A stretch of DNA of 44,037 nt. Source: Actinomycetota bacterium. GTDB lineage: Bacteria; Actinomycetota; Actinomycetes; Propionibacteriales; Propionibacteriaceae. The notes beneath the pieces were generated by a model that did no database searches, was not told the DNA's origin, and was given only the letters and a program-made list of their open reading frames with translations. A program made the translations under genes and the position numbers. Positions within the stretch are counted from its first letter, which is position 1, and every line of letters begins with the position of its first letter. Below are positions 8,597-16,705 of the stretch, one piece after another. The DNA lies in contig JAIUOT010000044.1 in the NCBI GenBank assembly GCA_020161015.1, positions 1 to 44,037 of the forward strand, read 5' to 3'.

Positions 8597-9360
8597 ACGT
8601 CCTGCTGCTGGGCGGCACCGCCGAGGCGCGCGAGCTCGCCCGCCTGCTCCACGCCGAGGGCATCTCGGCCGTCACGTCGCTGGCCGGAGCCGTGGCCGAC
8701 CTGCACCCGCCGCAGGGCACGACCAGGGTCGGCGGCTTCGGCGGCGCGGACGGACTCGCCGGCTACCTGCGCGGCCAGCACGTCGACGCGGTGATCGACG
8801 CGACCCACCCGTTCGCCGAACGGATGAGCGCGAACGCGGCTGACGCCTGTGCCCGGACCGGGGTGCCGTTGCTGCGACTGTCACGGCCCAGCTGGGCCGT
8901 CCATCCGGACGCCGCGTCCTGGCACTGGGCCGACTCGATCGACCAGGCACGGGAGGTCGCGGGCGGGCTGGGCGAACGGGTCTTCCTGACGATCGGGCGG
9001 CAGTCGCTGGCCGAGTTCGCTTACTGGGGCGACCGCTTCGTCCTCACCCGCGTGATCGACCCACCCGACATTGCGAGCCCGGCCTCCTGGACGGTGCTGC
9101 GCGCACGCGGCCCGTTCCGGATCGATGACGAACTCGACCTGCTGCGCAGGTACGAGATCGATGTGCTGGTCACCAAGGACTCCGGCGGCCCGACCGACGC
9201 CAAGCTCGCCGCGGCGTCCGAACTGGAGGTGCCGGTCGTCATGCTTCGCCGGCCCGCGCCGCCCGACAGGGTGCGGTTGGTGACGTACGTGGCCGATGTG
9301 ATGGTGTGGGTGAAAGGGCTTCGCGTGGGCGTGGCCGGTCAGCGTCGTCGCAGCAGGTAG
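8593..9360 (+). CDS. cobK: Precorrin-6A reductase (CobK/CbiJ)
   Basis: A 255-residue NAD(P)H-dependent reductase of the corrin ring macrocycle. It begins MNVLLLGGTAEARELARLL, the nucleotide-binding loop, and contains VIDATHPFAERMS and the late VTKDSGG segment typical of CobK/CbiJ. The ATG overlaps the cbiB stop by 4 bases. The last 22 bases (9339-9360) are antisense to the end of cobF, which converges on it. Confidence 0.93.
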   Translation: MNVLLLGGTAEARELARLLHAEGISAVTSLAGAVADLHPPQGTTRVGGFGGADGLAGYLRGQHVDAVIDATHPFAERMSANAADACARTGVPLLRLSRPSWAVHPDAASWHWADSIDQAREVAGGLGERVFLTIGRQSLAEFAYWGDRFVLTRVIDPPDIASPASWTVLRARGPFRIDDELDLLRRYEIDVLVTKDSGGPTDAKLAAASELEVPVVMLRRPAPPDRVRLVTYVADVMVWVKGLRVGVAGQRRRSR

Positions 9361-10103
9361 GTGTCGAACATCCAGCCCTTGCGGGCTGCGGCCTCGGCGC
9401 GGACCCGCACGATCTCTTCCCGAACGTCCTGCAGGGGACCGGACACGAGAATCTCGTCGGGGGTGCCGAGGTAGGCGCCCCAGTAGATGTCCAGGCCTTC
9501 GGGTTCGATGGTTGCGAATGTCTGGGCACCGTCCAGCATCACCACCACGTCGTCGACGTCGGTCGACATTCCGCCGCGCAGTAGCCGTGCAGGGCTGATC
9601 TGGAGCGCGCGGCCCTGCCGGTTGAGCGGGATCTGGTGCCGGGCGGCGAGGGCCAGCACGCTGCTGATTCCCGGCAGCACGCGCAAGGTGATCGGCGCGC
9701 TGTCGGCCGCCGCCGCCACCAGTTGGTCGGCGATCGCCAGGGTGCTCTCGTACAGGCTCGGGTCACCCCAGACGAGGAAGCCACCCACCTGCCCTGGGCC
9801 GAGCGATCGACCTACGGCAAGGCTCCACTGCTCGAGTCGTTGGGTGCGCCAGCCGGCCACGGCCTGGTCGTAGTCGGGGGCGGTCCGCCAGGGCCGTGGC
9901 GGGTCGCTGAGTTCCACGATCTGCACGGGAGTGGTGCGATGCCGCTCGACCACGACTCTCCGCGCCTCGACGAGGTCGTCCAGGTCACCCTCCTTCACCA
10001 CCACGAAGAGGACGTCGAGTTGCTGGATGGCACGGGATGCTTCGATCGTGACCCAGTCGGGATCTCCGGCGCCGATGCCGATCAGGAACAGTTCACGGCT
10101 CAC
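9339..10103 (-). CDS. cobF: Precorrin-6A synthase-like C1-methyltransferase (CobF)
   Basis: A 254-residue tetrapyrrole methylase. It begins with ELFLIGIGAGDPDWVT and has VWGDPSLYEST and VLPGISSVLALAA, and the IYWGAYLGTPDE tail matches CobF. In the aerobic pathway CobF methylates C-1 with loss of the acetyl group. The rest of this cluster looks anaerobic (CbiX, CbiG), where CbiD normally methylates C-1, and no cbiD is visible. The start is a GTG at 10103, overlapping the cobB-cobC stop by 4 bases. Confidence 0.88.
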   Translation of the reverse strand: MSRELFLIGIGAGDPDWVTIEASRAIQQLDVLFVVVKEGDLDDLVEARRVVVERHRTTPVQIVELSDPPRPWRTAPDYDQAVAGWRTQRLEQWSLAVGRSLGPGQVGGFLVWGDPSLYESTLAIADQLVAAAADSAPITLRVLPGISSVLALAARHQIPLNRQGRALQISPARLLRGGMSTDVDDVVVMLDGAQTFATIEPEGLDIYWGAYLGTPDEILVSGPLQDVREEIVRVRAEAAARKGWMFDTYLLRRR

Positions 10104-12565
10104 CGTCTGCCTCCTGTTTGTGGCGAGCCCGAGTTGAGCCCGGCGAGGGTTGCGGTCAGGGCGTCGGCAACCTCGGGCGCCGGCACCTTGATACGGATCC
10201 AGGTGGGCCCGAGGCCTGGGAACGACTCGCCTCGCCGGACGGCGAAGCCGGCCACGGCGAGGGCGGGCCGGACCGAGTCGGGGCCGCAGGAGGAGGTGTC
10301 GACCAGCACGAACGGCGCTGCGGACGGCACGCTGGGGAACCCGGCGTACGACAGTGCCGCGACCAGGTGGCCACGGTCGGCGTTCAGGGTGAGGTACCGG
10401 CTCGCAGCTTCGGTCCGTGCGGCCGCGGTGCTGGTGGCGATCATCGCCGCGATGGCGGGCGCTGAGACCGGCCAGGAGGGTTGGGCCTGCGCCAGGCGCG
10501 CGATCAGGCGGGGGTCGCCAATGACGTAGCCGACCCGCAACCCCGCCAGGCCCCACGTCTTCGACAGGGACCGGAGCACGAGCCGGTTCGGCATGTCCGG
10601 TTCGATCAACGACTCGCGCTCGTCGGTGGCGTCCATGAACGCTTCGTCGACCACCAGCAGCCGACCGTGGCCGGCTTCGAGCAGGGCCTCCCGACGATGG
10701 AGCCAGCCAGTGGGGTTGGTGGGGTTGCCCACGAACAGGGCGTCGGCCCACGCGGGCAGCCCGGTGAGGGCGGGGACGCCGTGGTCGGTGCGGACGGGCA
10801 GAAGCCACCGCTGGACGGCGTGCCCGGCGGCCCGCAGGGCCGATTCGGGTTCGGTGAACTGAGGGTGCACCACCAGTGGGTGGGTCGCGGTGAGGACCCG
10901 GGCGATCAGCGCGAACGCTTCGGCGCCGCCGGCGGTGGGGAGCACCATCTCAGGCCGAACTCCGTGGGCTGCCGCGATCGCGGTCCGCGCCAGCTCGACT
11001 TCGGGATAGCGGCCCAGCGTGGTGGTGGCGGCGGCGATCTGGCCAGCCAGCCAGCGCGGAGGGCCGGGCAGCATGACGTTGACGGCCAGGTCGACCAGGT
11101 CGGGAGCCGTGTCGTGGTCGCCGTGGTGGTGGAGGTCGATCCCGTCGACGCGGCCGGTGTGCCCTGGGGCCGGCTCGATGCCGCCGGTTCGGGCGGTGAA
11201 GGCGGCAGCGGCGCGGGCGAAGCGCTGGGCACAGTCGGGCTGCCCGGCCCAGTGCAGGTGCAGGTACGAGGCGTGCAGGGTCGGGGTCCCGGTCCGGGCG
11301 GGGTCGAGGGAGAAGCCCTCACTGGTGTCCGACCAGGCCCAGGCCGGGCTGGGACCGGCCGGCGGGGTGGTCTGGGTGCGGTGGAACTCGTGGCCAGCGA
11401 CCTGGGTCCCGGCCGGGCAGAGCAGGGTGTCGGTGTGGGTGGTGGCGGTCCGGTAGCCGAGGGTGAGCCGGGGAGTCATCCGGCTGGTGGCGAGCAGCGC
11501 CCCGACCATCGGGTGGCCGTCGAGGTGTTCGGTGAGATACAGCTGGCCGGCGCATTCTGCGACGGTGGGGAGCCCGGCGGCGATCGCGTCGCCGACCGCG
11601 GCTCGCAGCTCGGCGTTGGCGCTGAGCTCGACGGCGTGGACCTCGGGGAAGCCGCCGCCGATGTACAGCCCGGCCAACCCCCGGGGGAGGCAGGTGTCGG
11701 TCAGCGGGTCGATCTCGACGACTCGGCAGCCGGCCGCGGTGAGCAGTTCGGCGGTCTCGGCGTACCGGAAGGTGAACGCGCGGCCGGCGAACATCCCGAC
11801 GAGCGGCCGCCCGGCCACCTGGTTCACGACCGTGGCCGGGTCCCACGGTGTGGCGTCGAGGGCTGTGGCGCTGCCGGCCAGGTCCAGGACGGCCGCCAGG
11901 TCGACGTGCTCGGCGATGTGCGCGGCGAGGGTGGTGATGGTCGCGGCGGATTCCGCGCGTTCGGCGGCGGGCACGAGACCCAGATGGCGGGACGGGGCGG
12001 CGATCCCGGCGCTGCGAGGTACCAGGCCGAGCACCGGAACGCCGGCACCGGCGAATACGGCTGCGAGTTCGGCGCCGTGGCGCGGACTGGCCACCCGGTT
12101 CACGACCACGCCACCGATGCGGATGCGCTCGTCGAAGCCGCGCAAGCCCAGCGCTGCGGCCGCGGCGGTCCGGGACGACCCGGCCGCATCAACCACCAGC
12201 AGCACCGGCGCATCGATGAGCCGTGCGACGTGGGCGGTGGAGCCGAACCCGTCGCGTCCCAGCTGGCCGTCGAAGAGCCCCATCACGCCTTCCACGATGG
12301 CCACTTCTGCCGGGGCGGGGGAGAGTGCGCCGTGCAGGAACAGCCGGGGCACGATCTCCTCACCGGTAAGGACGGCGTCAAGGTTGCGTCCGTCCCTGCC
12401 GGTCGCGAGCGCGTGATAGCCGGGGTCGATGAAGTCTGGGCCGACCTTGAAGCCGGCCACCTGTCGTCCGGAATCGGCCAGCGCAGCCATGATTCCGGTG
12501 GCGATGGTGGTCTTTCCCGCCGAGGATGCGGCGGCGGCGACGACGAGCCGGGGGATGTTCACCAT
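10100..12565 (-). CDS. Cobyrinate a,c-diamide synthase fused to CobC-type aminotransferase
   Basis: An 821-residue fusion. Residues 1 to about 455 are CobB/CbiA, which amidates the a and c side chains with glutamine and ATP: P-loop-like AAAASSAGKTTIA, and the glutaminase domain GGGFPEVH with AECAGQ (nucleophile Cys338). Residues about 470-815 are a fold-type I PLP enzyme of the CobC/CobD family (threonine-phosphate decarboxylase type): VGNPTNPTG, VVDEAFMD and SLSKTWGLAGLRVGY with the PLP lysine at about 669. The second domain should supply the aminopropanol phosphate used by CbiB. An alternative is a histidinol-phosphate-like aminotransferase, but context favours CobC. It overlaps cobO by 7 bases. 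Confidence 0.92.
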   Translation of the reverse strand: MVNIPRLVVAAAASSAGKTTIATGIMAALADSGRQVAGFKVGPDFIDPGYHALATGRDGRNLDAVLTGEEIVPRLFLHGALSPAPAEVAIVEGVMGLFDGQLGRDGFGSTAHVARLIDAPVLLVVDAAGSSRTAAAAALGLRGFDERIRIGGVVVNRVASPRHGAELAAVFAGAGVPVLGLVPRSAGIAAPSRHLGLVPAAERAESAATITTLAAHIAEHVDLAAVLDLAGSATALDATPWDPATVVNQVAGRPLVGMFAGRAFTFRYAETAELLTAAGCRVVEIDPLTDTCLPRGLAGLYIGGGFPEVHAVELSANAELRAAVGDAIAAGLPTVAECAGQLYLTEHLDGHPMVGALLATSRMTPRLTLGYRTATTHTDTLLCPAGTQVAGHEFHRTQTTPPAGPSPAWAWSDTSEGFSLDPARTGTPTLHASYLHLHWAGQPDCAQRFARAAAAFTARTGGIEPAPGHTGRVDGIDLHHHGDHDTAPDLVDLAVNVMLPGPPRWLAGQIAAATTTLGRYPEVELARTAIAAAHGVRPEMVLPTAGGAEAFALIARVLTATHPLVVHPQFTEPESALRAAGHAVQRWLLPVRTDHGVPALTGLPAWADALFVGNPTNPTGWLHRREALLEAGHGRLLVVDEAFMDATDERESLIEPDMPNRLVLRSLSKTWGLAGLRVGYVIGDPRLIARLAQAQPSWPVSAPAIAAMIATSTAAARTEAASRYLTLNADRGHLVAALSYAGFPSVPSAAPFVLVDTSSCGPDSVRPALAVAGFAVRRGESFPGLGPTWIRIKVPAPEVADALTATLAGLNSGSPQTGGRR

Positions 12566-13173
12566 TCGACGCCCGCCTGGCCCTTCTGGCCGGTGTCGAA
12601 GGGGTGCTTGCGCTTGGTCATCTCGGTGACGGTGGTGGCGATCTCGACCAGTTCGGCCGGGGCTGCCCGTCCGGTGACCACGACGTGCTGCACCCCGGGC
12701 CGGTCACGCAGCGTCGCCACCACCTCGCCGACGTCGAGCCAGCCCCAGATCAGCGGGTAGGTGAGTTCGTCCAGCACGTACAGCTGGTGTCGCTGCACCG
12801 CGAGGCGGGACGCCACTTCGGCCCACGCCTCCCGGGCCGCGTGGGCGTGCCCGGGCTCGGCCCCGGGCTTGCGGACCCAGCGGCGTCCGGCGCCGGTGGC
12901 GTACCACTCGACCTCCCCGCCGGTCCCGCTGCGTTCGTGCTCGGCCCCCAGCGCCTCGAGCGCGGCGCGTTCGCCGGTGACCCACTTCCCGGACTTGATG
13001 AACTGGAACACCCCGATCGACCAGCCCTGGTGCCACGCCCGCAGCGCGAGGCCCATCGCCGCGGTGGTCTTGCCCTTGCCCTCGCCGGTGTTCACGATCA
13101 GCGCGGGCAGGAGCCGCCGCTCCTTCGTGGTCAGCCCGTCCCCGGCGATGTCGACGGGTTCGCCCTCAGGCAT
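12559..13173 (-). CDS. cobO: Corrinoid adenosyltransferase (CobO/BtuR)
   Basis: A 204-residue ATP:corrinoid adenosyltransferase that adds the upper 5'-deoxyadenosyl ligand. The N-terminal P-loop NTGEGKGKTTAA, FQFIKSGKW and the VLDELTYPL segment are diagnostic, and the length is standard. It is the first gene of operon B (cobO, cobB-cobC, cobF), starting at an ATG at 13173 with a short divergent gap to cbiT that must hold both promoters. Confidence 0.94.
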   Translation of the reverse strand: MPEGEPVDIAGDGLTTKERRLLPALIVNTGEGKGKTTAAMGLALRAWHQGWSIGVFQFIKSGKWVTGERAALEALGAEHERSGTGGEVEWYATGAGRRWVRKPGAEPGHAHAAREAWAEVASRLAVQRHQLYVLDELTYPLIWGWLDVGEVVATLRDRPGVQHVVVTGRAAPAELVEIATTVTEMTKRKHPFDTGQKGQAGVEW

Positions 13174-13235
13174 GTCGGGGTCCGGTTCTCCTGCTCACGG
13201 CCCAGATTGTGCCGCATCCGGTTAGGGTGCTCGCC

Positions 13236-13823
13236 ATGAACGACCACACCGGGAGTCCGGGCCAGCTCAGCGCCGGGTTGCCCGATGATGCGTTCGTCAC
13301 CGACGGACTGCTGACCAAGCGGGTGCTGCGCGCTTACGCCCTGGCCGTGCTCGCCCCACGACCGGGGGAGCGGTTGTGGGACCTGGGTGCCGGCACCGGC
13401 TCGATCGCCATCGAGTGGTGCCGGTTGCATCCGGGCAACACGGCGATCGCGGTCGAACGGGACCCCGAGCGGGCCACGCGCATCGCCACCAACGCCACGA
13501 ACCTGCAGGTTGCCGGCCAGCTCGCTGTGCGGGTCGGCGACGTGGCGTCGCTGCCCGCCGAGCTCCCCGCGCCCGACGCGGTCTTCGTCGGCGGCGGCGT
13601 GGAGGACCAGGTGCTGCAGGACTGCTGGGCAGCGCTCAGGCGCAACGGACGACTCGTCGCCCACAGCGTCACCGCCGACTCCGACGCCGTGCTATTGGAG
13701 GCCTACCGGCGCTGGGGCGGCGAACTGAGCCGGATCGGGGTCGAGGTCGCCGAACCGATCGGACGTTTCACCGGCCTGCGGCCGCTGCGCAGCGTCACGA
13801 GCTGGGCCGCCACCAAGCGCTGA
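13236..13823 (+). CDS. cbiT: Precorrin-8-type decarboxylating C15-methyltransferase CbiT
   Basis: A 195-residue class I SAM methyltransferase, the partner of CbiE that methylates C-15 and decarboxylates the C-12 acetate. Motif I is DLGAGTGSIAIEW; it begins LPDDAFVTDGLLTKR, the usual CbiT opening. A GTG at 13209 is also in frame, but the ATG at 13236 has an AGGG element 8 bases ahead and gives the usual N-terminus. It lies alone between operon B and the second riboswitch. Confidence 0.9.
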   Translation: MNDHTGSPGQLSAGLPDDAFVTDGLLTKRVLRAYALAVLAPRPGERLWDLGAGTGSIAIEWCRLHPGNTAIAVERDPERATRIATNATNLQVAGQLAVRVGDVASLPAELPAPDAVFVGGGVEDQVLQDCWAALRRNGRLVAHSVTADSDAVLLEAYRRWGGELSRIGVEVAEPIGRFTGLRPLRSVTSWAATKR

Positions 13824-13889
13824 CCCCGGACCGGTCCAGGCGGGCGCTGAGACGGGCGTCCCAGAATTACGCAATCTTGCTCATCGGGG

Positions 13890-14010
13890 CGTTTCGGGGT
13901 GCAAGGATCAAGTGCTGTCCACGACACGGAACCCGGTGAGAATCCGGGACGGTCGGGCCACTGTGACCTCAGCGATGGGGAAGTCAGATACGTGCGTGGG
14001 CGACGGTTCC
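13890..14010 (+). promoter_or_regulatory. Cobalamin riboswitch upstream of cbiM
   Basis: The plus strand carries GGGGTGCAAGG, GGAACCCGGTGAGAATCCGG, CGGGCCACTGTGA and a closing GGGAAGTCAGATAC box in the order of a cobalamin aptamer. It lies about 35 bases before the cbiM start, whose ribosome site is AGAAAGGGAA at 14027-14036. It should repress cobalt uptake when cobalamin is plentiful. I see no good poly-T terminator, which suggests control of translation. Confidence 0.92.
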
Positions 14011-14043
14011 TTAGGCCACGTCACCTAGAAAGGGAACTCACTG

Positions 14044-14727
14044 ATGCATATCGCTGAGGGATTCCTACCTGTCGTTCACTGCGTCGCTTGGTACGCAGTC
14101 TCAACCCCGTTCGTGATCCGCGGAGCTCGCAAGGTCATCCAGGAAGCGAAGGAGCATCCGGAGTCCCGGCTGCTGCTCGCCGCCGCCGGCGCCTTCACCT
14201 TCGTCCTGTCCTCGATCAAGCTGCCCTCGGTCACCGGCAGCTCCTCCCACCCCACCGGCACCGGCTTGGGGGCCGTGCTGTTCAGGCCACCCGTCATGGC
14301 GTTCCTGTCCACGATCGTGCTGATCTTCCAGGCCTTGCTGCTGGCCCACGGCGGCATCACAACCCTGGGCGCGAACGTGTTCAGCATGGGCATCGCCGGG
14401 CCCTGGGTGGGTTACTGGTTCTGGAAGCTGTCCAGCCGTCTCGGCTGGCACCGCAATGTCGGCGTCTTTCTCGCCCTCGCCTTCGCTGACCTATCCACGT
14501 ACCTGGTGACCAGTGTCCAGCTGGGTCTAGCCTTCCCCGACCCCGTCTCCGGCCTGGCCGGCTCGGTGGCCAAGTTCATGGGCGTGTTCGTCATCTCCCA
14601 GATCCCGCTGGCAATCGCCGAGGGCATCCTGGGGGTGCTGGTGTTCCGGCTGCTCACCGATGTCGCCAAGCCCGAGCTGGAACGCCTCGGCATCTTGCGC
14701 CCGGTCGTGAAGGAAGCGGTGGCCTGA
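14044..14727 (+). CDS. cbiM: Cobalt ECF transporter substrate-specific subunit CbiM
   Basis: A 227-residue membrane protein. The extreme N-terminus MHIAEGFLP carries the metal-binding histidine at position 2, and the [21 protein letters not shown] loop region is the CbiM hallmark. About six hydrophobic segments follow. It binds Co2+ and works with CbiN, CbiQ and CbiO, whose genes follow directly. Confidence 0.95.
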   Translation: MHIAEGFLPVVHCVAWYAVSTPFVIRGARKVIQEAKEHPESRLLLAAAGAFTFVLSSIKLPSVTGSSSHPTGTGLGAVLFRPPVMAFLSTIVLIFQALLLAHGGITTLGANVFSMGIAGPWVGYWFWKLSSRLGWHRNVGVFLALAFADLSTYLVTSVQLGLAFPDPVSGLAGSVAKFMGVFVISQIPLAIAEGILGVLVFRLLTDVAKPELERLGILRPVVKEAVA

Positions 14728-14728
14728 G

Positions 14729-15079
14729 ATGAGCAGGAAGACCTGGACCACCATCGCCCTCATTGCCGCGCTTGTCCTGATCTTCGGGATCAGCTTCGTT
14801 GTCGGTGGGCTTCACACCGACCCCTACGAACGCTTCGCCGGCACCGACTCGGTTGCCACCAGCACCATCCAGGAGTCCAACCCGGACTACCAGCCGTGGT
14901 TCGAGCCCTTCTTCCAGCCGGAATCCGGAGAAGTCGAGTCCGGACTGTTCGCACTGCAGGCGGCTCTCGGCGGCACCGTCCTCGGATTCGCCATCGGCGG
15001 ACTGTGGGGGCGTCGTCGCAGTGAACGGTCGCCCGCGACCGCTGAACCCAACGGGCCCGCTCCCGAGCCCGCGACCTGA
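14729..15079 (+). CDS. cbiN: Cobalt transport protein CbiN
   Basis: A 116-residue protein with a membrane segment at about residues 8-27, an extracytoplasmic stretch rich in acidic and aromatic residues (FAGTDS, YQPWFEPFF, PESGEVESGLFALQAALGG) and a second membrane segment at about 75-95. This is the standard CbiN plan; CbiN opens CbiM for cobalt loading. The start is 1 base after the cbiM stop and the stop overlaps cbiQ (TGATG). Confidence 0.93.
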   Translation: MSRKTWTTIALIAALVLIFGISFVVGGLHTDPYERFAGTDSVATSTIQESNPDYQPWFEPFFQPESGEVESGLFALQAALGGTVLGFAIGGLWGRRRSERSPATAEPNGPAPEPAT

Positions 15080-15837
15080 TGGCGCACGGCCTGGCGCTGG
15101 ACCACGCAGCGTGGTCCAGCCCCTGGCGGTCGCGTTCGGTCAGGGACAAGGGCACCTTGTCGCTGGGCCTGCTCCTGGCCGCCATCTCGCTACCGCCATT
15201 CCCCGGTGGCGCCGCGGTTGCTGTGCTTAGCCTGGTGCTGCTGCTGGGCCCGATCCGCGTCGGCTGGACCCGGCTGGGCCGCATCGTGTGGCTGCCGCTG
15301 GTCTCCATCCTGATCGGCGTGGCGACGGTCGCGGTAAGCGTCAGCTGGGGCGCCAGCCTGCGCGTGCAGGTCACCCCTGCCGGTCTGGATCAAGCCGCGC
15401 AACTTGCCGTCCGTGCGGTCGCGGCCACCCTGGCGATGTTCACCCTCGCCTGCTCGACCCCGATGATCGACCTGCTGTCCAGCCTGCGGCATGCCCGCAT
15501 CCCGGACCCGCTCATCGAGATCGCGGCACTTATCTATCGGTTCAGCTTCGGCCTACTGGAGAGCGCTGGAGCGATCCACCAGGCGCAGGAGGCACGGCTG
15601 GGCTATTCCACCCGATCCGCAGCGATGCGCTCGGCGTCCATGGGGGTGGCGGTGCTGTTGCTCCGCTCCTGGGACCGGGCCCGTCGCCTGGAAGCGGGGC
15701 TTGCTGCACGGGGCTACGAAGACACGCTACGGACCCTGGAACCGGCACGGACCAGGTCCACCGGCTTCCTGGTCACCAGCGTCGCGACACTCGCAATGCT
15801 GGTTGCCGGCTCGGTGGGCTGGATGGTGTTGCGATGA
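15079..15837 (+). CDS. cbiQ: Cobalt ECF transporter transmembrane subunit CbiQ
   Basis: A 252-residue membrane subunit that couples the ATPase to CbiM. It has four to five hydrophobic segments and the coupling-helix region with EARLGY and RSWDRARRLEAGLAARGY, the Ala-Arg-Gly motif that contacts the ATPase. Start and stop both overlap the neighbouring genes (TGATG and ATGA). Confidence 0.93.
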   Translation: MAHGLALDHAAWSSPWRSRSVRDKGTLSLGLLLAAISLPPFPGGAAVAVLSLVLLLGPIRVGWTRLGRIVWLPLVSILIGVATVAVSVSWGASLRVQVTPAGLDQAAQLAVRAVAATLAMFTLACSTPMIDLLSSLRHARIPDPLIEIAALIYRFSFGLLESAGAIHQAQEARLGYSTRSAAMRSASMGVAVLLLRSWDRARRLEAGLAARGYEDTLRTLEPARTRSTGFLVTSVATLAMLVAGSVGWMVLR

Positions 15838-16670
15838 GCCACCGCCAACTCTCCGCCGAAGGTCTTGAGGTTGCCTTCGGGCACCGGCAAGTGCTCCGCG
15901 GCGCAGACCTCGAGATCCCGCGCGGACGGCGCCTCGCCCTGCTCGGCGCCAACGGCTCGGGCAAGACCACGCTGCTACGAACGCTGGCCGGGTCGGTCAA
16001 GCCGGGCCACGGCAACGTCCTGGTCGACGGCGCTGCCGTGGCGTTCGACCGGTCCGGCCTTCGGACGCACCGGCAGATCGTCCAGCTGGTCGCACAGAAC
16101 CCCGACGACCAGTTGTTCGCCGCCGATGTGTACCGCGACGTCTCCTTCGGTCCACTGAACCTCGGATTGAGCGAAGCCGAGGTACGACAGCGAGTGGCGC
16201 AGGCGCTGGCCGTTCTGTCCATCGAGGACCTCGCGGAGCGGCCGATCCACGAATTGTCCTACGGGCAGCGAAAGCGGGTCGCGATCGCCGGGGCATTGGC
16301 AATGCAGCCGTGCGTCATGCTGCTCGACGAGCCCACCGCCGGGCTCGACCCGCAAGGGGTGGACGAGATGGTCGCCGCCCTGCAGAGGCTGCTTGAAGCT
16401 CACACCACGGTGGTGATCTCCACCCACGAGGTCGACTTCGCCCTGTGGTGGGCCGACTCGGTCGCCGTGCTGGTGGACGGTCAGGTCCGCCACGGGTTAC
16501 CCGCTGATCTGCTGTCCGACGAGTCCCTCGTGGCGGCGGCCCGGCTCCGGCGACCGCTGGTGCTGCAGGCCGCCGCCGCGCTCGGTCTTCCCTCGGGATC
16601 AGTCACCGACGTGCCCGGACTCGTCGCCGCAGTGCGGGCGGCCGGGGACCTCGGCGAGGGCGCAGCCTGA
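15834..16670 (+). CDS. cbiO: Cobalt ECF transporter ATPase CbiO
   Basis: A 278-residue ABC ATPase: Walker A GANGSGKTT, Q-loop VAQNPDDQLF (the DDQLF variant is typical of ECF ATPases), signature LSYGQRKRVAIAGAL, Walker B MLLDEPTAGLD and switch STHEVD. It ends the cbiMNQO operon and converges with cobQ, leaving 35 bases without a clear terminator hairpin. Confidence 0.95.
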   Translation: MSHRQLSAEGLEVAFGHRQVLRGADLEIPRGRRLALLGANGSGKTTLLRTLAGSVKPGHGNVLVDGAAVAFDRSGLRTHRQIVQLVAQNPDDQLFAADVYRDVSFGPLNLGLSEAEVRQRVAQALAVLSIEDLAERPIHELSYGQRKRVAIAGALAMQPCVMLLDEPTAGLDPQGVDEMVAALQRLLEAHTTVVISTHEVDFALWWADSVAVLVDGQVRHGLPADLLSDESLVAAARLRRPLVLQAAAALGLPSGSVTDVPGLVAAVRAAGDLGEGAA

Positions 16671-16705
16671 CGACGATGATGGCGAGGTCCGGGATGCGTT
16701 GCAGC

